Source of the DNA: Thermoplasmata archaeon
GTDB lineage: Archaea > Thermoplasmatota > Thermoplasmata > Thermoplasmatales > Thermoplasmataceae
NCBI GenBank assembly: GCA_021845155.1
Contig: JAKBSB010000118.1
Location: 1 to 5,036 of the forward strand
DNA: 5,036 nucleotides
Direction: 5' to 3'
In this document: piece after piece, positions 1 to 5,036 of the stretch
Numbering within the stretch: the first letter of the stretch is position 1
How the letters are laid out: each line of letters starts with the position of its first letter
The notes under the pieces: generated by a model
What the model was told of the DNA's origin: nothing
Database searches by the model: none
The model's input: only the letters and a program-made list of their open reading frames with translations
Program-made: the position numbers and the translations under genes

Positions 1-1
1 C

Positions 2-958
2 GATTTTACATATAAAAATAATTTTTTTAAAACATCTCCCGTATACAGGGATCCGGTGCGCATTGCCGAGGAGATTGAAATGGCCCAGCAGGTGCTTGGG
101 TCACCTGTCTTCGTTGCTGGCGACATCAACCAGGCAGGAGAAAAATACTATTCAGCCTTTTTTAAGGAAATTAAGGAGAGAGATGTCGATATACCTTTGC
201 TCACGGAATATTTTGTTCCACCGCCTCATGATTACTTTACTAAGTTGAGCCATACCTTCAGCGATTTCACAGCAGAAATTTCCCCGGAGAGTTCATCCGA
301 AAAGATAAGGAAATTTAATGGAAGATCCTATTCCAATAAAGAACTAGAAGATAGCATAGACTATGCCAGCATGGAGGGATGCAGAAAGTTTGATGTTTAT
401 TTTACATTGGGGATAAGCCATCAGGATGAGAGTGCATTACGGGAAGATATCGAGTACGCAAGACAGATGATGATAAGGCACTCCGGAAAAGAGATGAATG
501 TTTATTCATTCATATCACCCCTGACTCCGTTCATAGATCCTGGATCACTCATTTACGAGAAACCGGAAATGTACGGATTTCATATCACTGCAAGATCCAT
601 TGATGAGTACTTTGATCTTCTGGACAGGGGTAAATCCTGGGTAGATTTCCTGAACTATTACAATGACTGGATGGATGCTGGAACCATTGAGAGGCTCACC
701 TACGAATCAGAGATTGAAATGATGAAAACCAGGATGGAGGTTGGTATAACGGATAAAAAAAGGGGAGAAAAGATCATTGAGAACATCAGCCACTACCTTA
801 ACAATGATCCCTATGAGAAGAGTGAAAAACCAAACAGCCATCTTTCATATCTCAATAAGGATATAGAATGGTCCAGAAAGCATAAGCTTACTTTTGATTC
901 CTTTCTTATATACTGGTACAAAAACCTTAAAAGTATTGAAAAAGAGCTTGAAAAATGA
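2..958 (+). CDS. Radical SAM protein, C-terminal part (probable B12-binding/radical SAM family); 5' end outside window
   Basis: The frame is open from base 2 with no stop, so the GTG at 56 is internal, not a start; 318 residues are visible. The N-terminal B12-binding domain and the CxxxCxxC cluster motif would lie upstream and cannot be seen. What remains resembles the second half of a radical SAM TIM barrel and its C-terminal extension. Near residues 1-20 is YKNNFFKTSPVYRDP, of the kind that follows the cysteine motif. ISPES is at 93-97, followed by a GRSYSNKELE helix, and YFTLGIS is at 133-139, the usual 'dvyFmiGlp' strand. Then comes SPLTPFIDPGSL, resembling the 'PFLDPGS' segment of B12/radical SAM proteins. 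The tail, with a W-x-LNYYNDWMD-like stretch and a TYESEIEMM helix, also fits this group. The closest family I can name from memory is the Thermoplasma Ta0216-type B12/SAM protein, an unproven assignment. The substrate is unknown. The gene converges on the DUF981 gene. Confidence 0.8.
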   Translation, partial: DFTYKNNFFKTSPVYRDPVRIAEEIEMAQQVLGSPVFVAGDINQAGEKYYSAFFKEIKERDVDIPLLTEYFVPPPHDYFTKLSHTFSDFTAEISPESSSEKIRKFNGRSYSNKELEDSIDYASMEGCRKFDVYFTLGISHQDESALREDIEYARQMMIRHSGKEMNVYSFISPLTPFIDPGSLIYEKPEMYGFHITARSIDEYFDLLDRGKSWVDFLNYYNDWMDAGTIERLTYESEIEMMKTRMEVGITDKKRGEKIIENISHYLNNDPYEKSEKPNSHLSYLNKDIEWSRKHKLTFDSFLIYWYKNLKSIEKELEK

Positions 959-977
959 AAAAATTGATGATTAAAAA
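958..977 (-). terminator. Possible oligo-T terminator for the DUF981 gene
   Basis: Read on the minus strand, the DUF981 stop is followed within about 32 bases by T5 (complement of 973-977) and T6 (complement of 958-963). Archaeal RNA polymerase often terminates on such T tracts without needing a strong hairpin. A weak inverted repeat, TCGGG (981-985) with CCCGA (995-999), spans the stop codon. Nothing comparable follows the radical SAM gene on the plus strand. Confidence 0.4.
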
Positions 978-988
978 TAATCGGGAAG

Positions 989-1594
989 TTAAAGCCCGAA
1001 TATGAACGCTGGAAAGTATTTTGCAAAGTCCACGAGGTGTCCCGGAAGTGCCAGGTACCCTATGAACAGTGCAAGCAAACTTCCCAGTACAAGCAGTACG
1101 AATTCCAGGTAGTACATGAATTTCCCTGGACCAGCTGGTTTCATGGTGACCACTGGTGCCAATATTGCTGCTACTCCATCTATTATAAACAACCCCATTG
1201 CAGTTATGAGATTATTCCCTGATTCCAGATGGTATGTCAGGATACTTCCCGCTCCCGTGAGAACGTATATACCCAGGATGACAAACAGTATACTAAGTGA
1301 AGAGACCTTCATGTTCTTGTAAACCATTACCGAGGCGGCTACCAGCAGAAGACCGAAGAAGAGCAACGGATCTCCGAAAAGCATGTTGTAGCCAGATGGA
1401 AGAGGCCAGGTGAATGACATCTCATACCCACTTATAAGGTCAAACATACCGATTACGAATGCAGGTACTACAAGCTGTTCCTTCATTGCTTCAAACTTGC
1501 CCATGGCCGAGAATAAAAAGAACAGGGAACCAAGAAATGTTCCTGAACCTAAGCCAATAAGCATAATAGCCAGAGAATCTATAAACAAAGCCAT
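989..1594 (-). CDS. DUF981 family integral membrane protein
   Basis: This 201-residue, very hydrophobic protein has about six predicted membrane helices, near residues 4-30, 40-57, 72-92, 97-119, 129-150 and 160-184. Between helices 2 and 3 lies a conserved-looking loop, GYEMSFTWPLPSGYNMLFGDP (about 56-76). The TWPLP-x-YN-x-LFGDP pattern is what I associate with DUF981 (PF06168), a family of archaeal membrane proteins of unknown function known from Thermoplasma and Sulfolobus relatives. A second polar patch, YHLESGN, is at 121-127. No signal peptide, metal-binding motif or catalytic motif is evident. The length suits a complete gene. The ATG at 1594 is chosen because helix 1 begins right after it and an AT-rich box lies about 20-27 bases upstream with no Shine-Dalgarno sequence, as expected for a leaderless transcript. 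It appears to be a single-gene unit. Function cannot be inferred from context. Confidence 0.85.
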   Translation of the reverse strand: MALFIDSLAIMLIGLGSGTFLGSLFFLFSAMGKFEAMKEQLVVPAFVIGMFDLISGYEMSFTWPLPSGYNMLFGDPLLFFGLLLVAASVMVYKNMKVSSLSILFVILGIYVLTGAGSILTYHLESGNNLITAMGLFIIDGVAAILAPVVTMKPAGPGKFMYYLEFVLLVLGSLLALFIGYLALPGHLVDFAKYFPAFIFGL

Positions 1595-1610
1595 TTAACT
1601 CACATCAATT

Positions 1611-1622
1611 ATATATTATTAA
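1611..1622 (-). promoter_or_regulatory. TATA box of the DUF981 gene
   Basis: On the minus strand the sequence TTAATAATATAT lies 17-28 bases before the ATG at 1594. That would place the transcription start at or very near the start codon. No Shine-Dalgarno motif is present, which fits leaderless initiation. The whole area is AT-rich, so the exact box is uncertain. Confidence 0.5.
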
Positions 1623-1970
1623 CAACTATAATAATAGAACACCTCACATATAAGGTATTAACATGAAAAAGATAAACCGGACATGAAAGTCCTGAAAGGG
1701 TTAATTTCCAGCGGCATCCAATATAAGGTGTTTACAGCATAAGATGCAAGTTTTCCATTCCATTGGACTATTCCATAATAAACCACCATCTTATTTTTTT
1801 TATTTCCATTACCCAATAGTGAAAAACTCTTTCATAATTCTAATTATCCATGAAGTTATACCTGTGTTTTTTTAAATATGATAAAAGAGAAGTGGTTTTC
1901 AAGCATGCAGATGGACGTAAGTGCCAAAGATGTTCCTTTCATCCCATTTTCCGAGTTATGTATCATAAAA
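1623..1970. other. Intergenic region between divergent DUF981 and egsA
   Basis: No convincing gene is present in this AT-rich stretch. It contains two imperfect direct repeats (listed separately), a run of eight T at 1794-1801, and a TATA-like sequence at 1647-1654. That TATA-like sequence lies about 30 bases before a 19-codon reading frame (1683-1742, starting MKVLKG). The frame at 1850-2041 (+) can be opened for 63 codons and includes a CxxC, but it overlaps the egsA promoter and start and is treated as chance. Small hairpins are possible (GGAC 1679-1682 with GTCC 1689-1692; GCAT 1737-1740 with ATGC 1744-1747), but none is strong. Confidence 0.5.
1648..1736. repeat. Pair of imperfect 16-base direct repeats
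   Basis: ATATAAGGTATTAACA (1648-1663) and ATATAAGGTGTTTACA (1721-1736) match at 14 of 16 positions, 73 bases apart in phase. A shorter repeat, ACATGAAA, occurs at 1661-1668 and 1681-1688. The function is unknown. They could be regulator sites for the divergent genes, remnants of duplication, or chance similarity in AT-rich DNA. Confidence 0.35.
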
Positions 1971-1986
1971 TTGAAAATCATTTCAA
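1971..1986. promoter_or_regulatory. Inverted repeat just upstream of the egsA TATA box
   Basis: TTGAAA (1971-1976) and TTTCAA (1981-1986) form a perfect 6-4-6 palindrome ending 14 bases before the TATA box. This is a position where archaeal activators often bind next to the BRE. The regulator is unknown, and the AT content makes chance occurrence possible. Confidence 0.4.
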
Positions 1987-2000
1987 CTTCAGTGTGAACC

Positions 2001-2008
2001 TTTATATG
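2001..2008 (+). promoter_or_regulatory. TATA box of egsA
   Basis: TTTATATG is preceded by AACC in the BRE position. Its centre is about 26 bases before the ATG at 2031, the distance expected if transcription starts at that ATG. This supports a leaderless transcript and argues against the ATGs at 2013 and 2019, which would lie upstream of the transcription start. Confidence 0.65.
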
Positions 2009-2020
2009 TGTCATGCACAT
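2006..2020. promoter_or_regulatory. Inverted repeat overlapping the downstream edge of the egsA TATA box
   Basis: ATGTG (2006-2010) and CACAT (2016-2020) form a perfect 5-5-5 inverted repeat between the TATA box and the expected transcription start. A protein bound here would block TBP/TFB or polymerase, so it is a candidate operator. The short arms mean it could be fortuitous. Confidence 0.35.
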
Positions 2021-2030
2021 GGAATCGGGA

Positions 2031-3089
2031 ATGGAGTTTGAAAAATTCAAGACCATGCATTTCCCTAGGGATGTGTTTGTGGGACATGGAGTTCTTGAAA
2101 ACGTTGCACTGGTTGTCAACCAGAATCTTAAGTCTGGACCAGCTTTGATATTAACAGGGAATACCACCTATGAACTCGCTGGAAAGGAGGTGGAAGAAAT
2201 CCTTCAGAATAATAACATTGAGGTTGTCTCCATAAAACTGGGTAAGGCTGATAAGGAAAACCTTGCCAGATCTCTTTCCATTGCAAATGAAATATCAGCT
2301 GGTATAATCATTGGTGTGGGAGGCGGCACCAAAATTGATCTTGCAAAAAAAACAGCCTTCGATCTTAAAGTTCCTTTTGTTAGTGTACCAACATCACCAA
2401 GTCACGATGGGATAGCTTCTCCAAGAGCTTCCATACGATCCAACAAACTTACGGTATCGGAGGAAGGTTCAATGCCTGTTGCAATAATAGCTGATACTGC
2501 TGTTCTTGTAAAGGCACCTTTCAGGTATCTTGCGGCTGGGGCGGCTGATGTCATATCGAACCTTACCGCAATACTTGACTGGAAACTTTCAGCCAGGCTG
2601 CACGGTGAGGATTTCAGTTCAAGCGCTGCTGCAATTTCTGAATATGCTGCCAGAGAGCTTGTTGAAAAGGCCCAGCTCATTATGCCGGGTGTTGAAGAAT
2701 CGGTCTGGCTAGTAACCAAACAGATACTTGCATCCGGAACTGCAATGGCAATAGCCTCCACATCAAGACCTGCAAGTGGAAGTGAGCATCTGATAGCCCA
2801 TGCACTTGAAAAATACAACCCTGGAAATTCCATACACGGGGAGCAATGCGCAATAGGGTCAATCGTATCCATGTTTTTGCATGGTGGAGACTGGAGGTCC
2901 CTGGTGAACACCTACCAGAAATTTGGACTTTCAGTTAAAGCTAAAGATTACAATATTGATGATATGACCATGATCAGGGCAGTAAGCACAGCACACGCCA
3001 TAAGACCTGAACGCTACACAATTCTTGGGGAACGCGATCTCAGCCTTGAAGCTGCTGAGAAGGTACTTGAAACAACTGGAATAATTTAA
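2031..3089 (+). CDS. egsA: sn-Glycerol-1-phosphate dehydrogenase [NAD(P)+]
   Basis: This cytoplasmic enzyme reduces dihydroxyacetone phosphate with NAD(P)H to sn-glycerol-1-phosphate, the committing step for the archaeal ether-lipid backbone (EC 1.1.1.261). The 352-residue protein has the iron-alcohol-dehydrogenase-like fold of the family and a near-normal length. The N-terminal FPRDVFVGHG (11-20) fits the family's PR-x-V-x-VG start. The nucleotide site GVGGGTKIDLAKK is at 95-107. The conserved segment SVPTSPSHDGIASPRASI is at 118-135. Likely zinc ligands are D173, H253 (in GSEHLIAH) and H269 (in NSIHGEQ). The start at 2031 is chosen from the TATA distance and because EgsA proteins begin a few residues before the PR motif; ATGs at 2013 and 2019 would add six or four residues. 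The gene heads a probable operon, with UPF0179 starting 15 bases after its stop. Inverted repeats near its TATA box suggest regulation. Confidence 0.95.
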   Translation: MEFEKFKTMHFPRDVFVGHGVLENVALVVNQNLKSGPALILTGNTTYELAGKEVEEILQNNNIEVVSIKLGKADKENLARSLSIANEISAGIIIGVGGGTKIDLAKKTAFDLKVPFVSVPTSPSHDGIASPRASIRSNKLTVSEEGSMPVAIIADTAVLVKAPFRYLAAGAADVISNLTAILDWKLSARLHGEDFSSSAAAISEYAARELVEKAQLIMPGVEESVWLVTKQILASGTAMAIASTSRPASGSEHLIAHALEKYNPGNSIHGEQCAIGSIVSMFLHGGDWRSLVNTYQKFGLSVKAKDYNIDDMTMIRAVSTAHAIRPERYTILGERDLSLEAAEKVLETTGII

Positions 3090-3093
3090 AAAC

Positions 3094-3100
3094 GAGTGGT
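3094..3100 (+). promoter_or_regulatory. Probable ribosome binding site deciding the UPF0179 start
   Basis: GAGTGGT differs by one base from the GAGGTG-like Shine-Dalgarno core and ends four bases before the ATG at 3105. The GTG at 3096 lies inside this motif and would have no such site at a suitable distance. This supports the ATG and translation from a shared egsA transcript. Confidence 0.45.
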
Positions 3101-3104
3101 TAAA

Positions 3105-3542
3105 ATGGCAAAAATTTCGTTAATTGGCGTAGACCTGGCTAAAGAAGGCATGGAATTTACTTTTGTTACCCCCCTGGTTGGATGTGCTGAATGCAGAATA
3201 AAAAACGTCTGCTTCAACCTGGATCCGGGAAGAACCTATCGGGTTACGGCGGTGAGGGAAAAGCGTAATCCATGTTTTGTCTTCAACCGGGATCAGGTGG
3301 CAACAGTGGAGGTTGAAGAAGTACAGGAATACCTCAACATGCAATACGGCAGAAAACTTCAGGAGGGATCAACCGTCACAACAAAATCCATGGAATGCGA
3401 TCATTACACGTGCCCCAATATTGAAAGATGCAACATGACCTTCATGAGGGAAGGTTCCAAGGCAACTATAACAAAAATAGAGGAGAAGCTAGACTGTCCC
3501 AAAGGATACAATATGAGAAAAGTTGCAGTTAAGATGCGCTGA
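3105..3542 (+). CDS. UPF0179 family protein, eight cysteines in two similar quartets
   Basis: The 145-residue protein matches the archaeal UPF0179 family (PF03684) in length and cysteine layout; the family's role is not established as far as I know. Cysteines are at 27, 30, 36, 57 and again at 98, 103, 109, 131. The patterns are C-x2-C-x5-C-x20-C and C-x4-C-x5-C-x21-C, so the protein looks like two related halves, each able to hold a zinc ion or an iron-sulfur cluster. In each half the third cysteine is followed by a Gly-containing strand segment (PGRTYRVTAV at 41-50; EGSKATITKI at 116-125). There is no signal peptide or membrane helix, so it is probably cytoplasmic. ATG 3105 is preferred over GTG 3096 because of the ribosome binding site. 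It lies 15 bases after egsA and 29 before the GTPase. Metal binding is inferred from the cysteines only. Confidence 0.88.
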   Translation: MAKISLIGVDLAKEGMEFTFVTPLVGCAECRIKNVCFNLDPGRTYRVTAVREKRNPCFVFNRDQVATVEVEEVQEYLNMQYGRKLQEGSTVTTKSMECDHYTCPNIERCNMTFMREGSKATITKIEEKLDCPKGYNMRKVAVKMR

Positions 3543-3544
3543 TT

Positions 3545-3556
3545 TTTATTATATAC
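3545..3556 (+). promoter_or_regulatory. Possible TATA box for the GTPase gene
   Basis: TTTATTATATAC lies in the 29-base gap between the UPF0179 stop and the TTG at 3572, about 16-27 bases before it. This is close to the spacing seen for egsA and would give an almost leaderless transcript. It may work as an internal promoter in addition to read-through from egsA. A weak GGTAAT just before the TTG could also act as a ribosome binding site. Confidence 0.45.
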
Positions 3557-3571
3557 TGTAATCTGGTAATA

Positions 3572-4738
3572 TTGCTGAAGATAGGACTCGTGGGAAAACC
3601 AAATGCAGGCAAATCCACAATTTATTCCGCACTTACAAGGAATACGGTTGAGATTGCCAACTACCCCTTTACAACCACAAAAGCAAATCTTGGAATTGCA
3701 CTGATTCCAACTGAATGCCCGGAAAAGATCATAAAGAAGAGATGCAACCCCAGGGAAGGTACATGCATCAATGGAACCAGATATGTCCCTCTAGAGATTA
3801 TTGACGTACCCGGACTCATAGAGGGATCCAGTGAAGGGAAAGGGATGGGCAATGAATTCCTTGACAATATAAGGGATGCGGATGCACTTGTGCAAATTTT
3901 CGATCTTTCTGATTTTCCAGTAAATCACGACGGTAAGACCCATGGTTATGACGAATTCATGCAGATACAGATCGAAATGGTGAAATGGCTCTCTTCCAAG
4001 ATCTCCAGGGAATGGGAAAGATTTGCCAAAAAGGCTGATGCTTCCGGCGACAGAATGGAGAGATCGCTTCTTAAAAAGATAGGATCAATGGGACTTAATG
4101 AAAAACAGATCGCCGTGATTCTTTCTAAGAATTCATATCCAGCCAAACTTACACTATGGGGTGAGGAGGATTTTGAACAGCTTTCTAAGGACATGCTCTT
4201 TGTCTCGAAGTCACTTGTTCCTCTTGGAAACAAAGCAGATCTTATTGACGAAAAAACTGCCTATAAGATAAGATCAGTGGTTGATAATTGTGCAATGGTT
4301 TCCGGAGATTACGAACTTGCCATGCAGAAAGCGTTTTCTCACGGCATGATCTCCTCCCTTGACTCTGATTTTGAGATATCACCTGAAATACCTGAGAAAC
4401 TTAAAGTTGCACTGGAAAAAATGCGATCATTCTTCTCTGAGAAATGGGTATCAAGGATTAACGATTTTCTTGGATCTGTTGTTACGGACAAACTGAAGCA
4501 CATAGTTGTATTTCCGGTTTATGATGAGGGCCAGTGGACAGATAAAGCGGGGAACATACTTCCGGATGCCTTTCTGGTGCCGGAAGGATCAACTGCCCTC
4601 GATCTTGCGTTCCGCATTCACACCGACATCGGTAATGGATTCATAAGGGCAATTGACGCAAAGACCAGAAGAGTTGTTGGAAAGGATCATGTTCTCAGCG
4701 ATGGTGACATAATCAGGATTGTGGCGAAGACCTCCTGA
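3572..4738 (+). CDS. Obg-like GTPase of the Ygr210 type with C-terminal TGS domain
   Basis: This 388-residue P-loop GTPase belongs to the Obg/YchF superfamily. Visible motifs are G1 GKPNAGKS (8-15), G2 threonines in YPFTTTKA (31-38), G3 DVPG (78-81), and a glycine-rich EGSSEGKGMGNEFL (84-97) right after G3, a mark of the Ygr210 group found in archaea and fungi. G4 NKAD is at 220-223, and the probable G5 SGDYELA at 244-250. About 140 residues separate G3 and G4, and most of the extra length is a charged helical insert (about 125-215). A TGS domain fills about 310-386 (from HIVVFPVYDEG to SDGDIIRIVA). Related proteins act on ribosomes or RNA, so a translation role is inferred. The TTG start gives the family's usual N-terminus, a few residues before the P-loop; no ATG or GTG upstream fits. 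It is probably the last gene of the egsA operon, with a possible own promoter. Confidence 0.92.
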   Translation: MLKIGLVGKPNAGKSTIYSALTRNTVEIANYPFTTTKANLGIALIPTECPEKIIKKRCNPREGTCINGTRYVPLEIIDVPGLIEGSSEGKGMGNEFLDNIRDADALVQIFDLSDFPVNHDGKTHGYDEFMQIQIEMVKWLSSKISREWERFAKKADASGDRMERSLLKKIGSMGLNEKQIAVILSKNSYPAKLTLWGEEDFEQLSKDMLFVSKSLVPLGNKADLIDEKTAYKIRSVVDNCAMVSGDYELAMQKAFSHGMISSLDSDFEISPEIPEKLKVALEKMRSFFSEKWVSRINDFLGSVVTDKLKHIVVFPVYDEGQWTDKAGNILPDAFLVPEGSTALDLAFRIHTDIGNGFIRAIDAKTRRVVGKDHVLSDGDIIRIVAKTS

Positions 4739-4862
4739 TTAATCTGTAACTGTGAATTGAAGAAGTGTAACCATTCTCAAGACACCGCACCCATAACAGT
4801 GTAGTCACCCGGACTGAAATAGTGGGGTTGGGATGGGTTCCCTGAATAGAAACCGTGTAAAG

Positions 4863-4870
4863 TATATGAG
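4863..4870 (+). promoter_or_regulatory. Possible TATA box for the gene at the right edge
   Basis: TATATGAG lies 24-31 bases before the TTG at 4894, the same arrangement as at egsA. It sits in a 155-base gap (4739-4893) that otherwise shows no gene, tRNA or clear terminator. The support is positional only. Confidence 0.3.
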
Positions 4871-4893
4871 TATGAAAAGTCCTCACAACTGAA

Positions 4894-5036
4894 TTGCACC
4901 CCTTTACAGGCTGGCTCATTGATGATCCACTTAAACGAAAAAACGTGTTAAACCGTTCAGATAGATTCACATTTGATTCAGTGTTTCTATGCCTGGCAGA
5001 ATTCATGGCAAGGTATGAAAGAACCCCAGAAATGCT
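4894..5036 (+). CDS. Unrecognised protein, N-terminal fragment; 3' end outside window
   Basis: One plus-strand frame is open from 4876 to the window edge without a stop. From a TTG at 4894 it encodes about 47 residues; a GTG at 4945 is the other possible start. The sequence includes TGWLIDDPLKRKNVLNRSDR and then FTFDSVFLCLAEFMARYERT, an amphipathic helix-like stretch. I do not recognise a family. Such a start could belong to a DNA-binding or transposase-like protein, but nothing seen proves that. A TATA-like box at the right distance from the TTG and ordinary-looking amino-acid composition favour a real gene. A competing 97-codon frame on the minus strand (4713-5006) overlaps the GTPase end, has a composition unlike a protein, and is rejected. 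The start codon is uncertain. Confidence 0.4.
   Translation, partial: MHPFTGWLIDDPLKRKNVLNRSDRFTFDSVFLCLAEFMARYERTPEM

Noticed and set aside
981..999. TCGGG/CCCGA hairpin as a bidirectional terminator
   Set aside because: The stem is only five base pairs with a nine-base loop and it lies over the DUF981 stop codon; the T tracts beyond it are a better explanation for minus-strand termination.
1850..2041. 63-codon plus-strand frame with a CxxC
   Set aside because: It overlaps the egsA TATA box, both palindromes and the egsA start, has no promoter or ribosome binding site, and its cysteine pair is not part of a complete zinc motif.
1856..2167. 103-codon minus-strand frame across the egsA start
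   Set aside because: It lies antisense to the egsA promoter and N-terminus, and its composition does not suggest a folded protein.
2402..2911. 169-codon minus-strand frame inside egsA
   Set aside because: It is a long antisense shadow of a clearly conserved dehydrogenase; the Ser/Ala-rich translation is what reverse-complement egsA codons would give.
3085..3092. TTTAAAAA as a TATA box for UPF0179
   Set aside because: It lies only about 17 bases before the ATG, too close for the usual spacing, and the gene has a ribosome binding site consistent with being second in an operon.
4745..4860. Possible tRNA or structured RNA in the gap after the GTPase
   Set aside because: No acceptor stem or GGTTCRANNCC T-arm could be found on either strand; only stems of four base pairs were found.
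4713..5006. 97-codon minus-strand frame at the right end
   Set aside because: It overlaps the end of the GTPase gene, lacks a promoter or ribosome binding site at its start, and is rich in Ser, Arg, Thr and His without any recognisable motif.

Overview
This window looks archaeal and most likely belongs to the Thermoplasmata (a Thermoplasma, Ferroplasma or Cuniculiplasma relative). Four observations point there. It encodes sn-glycerol-1-phosphate dehydrogenase, the archaeal lipid-backbone enzyme. It carries a UPF0179 protein and a Ygr210-type Obg-like GTPase, both typical of archaea. It has a DUF981 membrane protein. Finally, several genes have a TATA box about 20-27 bases before the start codon, which is the leaderless promoter layout common in this group. 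The genus is an inference; no rRNA or other decisive marker is present.

Layout: bases 2-958 (+) hold the C-terminal 318 residues of a radical SAM enzyme, probably of the B12-binding/radical SAM class, whose start lies outside the window. It converges on a six-helix DUF981 membrane protein (989-1594, -) with only 30 bases between the two stop codons. A non-coding stretch of about 436 bases (1595-2030) follows. It contains the DUF981 promoter, a pair of imperfect 16-base direct repeats, an oligo-T tract, and the egsA promoter, which has one inverted repeat just upstream of its TATA box and another overlapping its downstream side. Then three genes run on the + strand: egsA (2031-3089), a UPF0179 protein with eight cysteines (3105-3542), and a Ygr210-type GTPase with a C-terminal TGS domain (3572-4738) that starts with TTG. 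The gaps are 15 and 29 bases, so an operon is likely, although the GTPase also has a plausible TATA box of its own. The last 298 bases hold a gap and probably the start of an unrecognised gene that runs off the right edge.

How the genes fit together: EgsA makes the sn-glycerol-1-phosphate backbone of archaeal ether lipids. The GTPase probably acts at the ribosome or on RNA, as other Obg-like TGS proteins do. The role of UPF0179 is unknown; its two similar cysteine quartets suggest it binds metal or iron-sulfur clusters. The trio looks like a housekeeping operon rather than a pathway. No CRISPR, tRNA, rRNA or complete mobile element was seen. The most interesting points are the duplicated cysteine architecture of UPF0179 and the palindromes around the egsA promoter.
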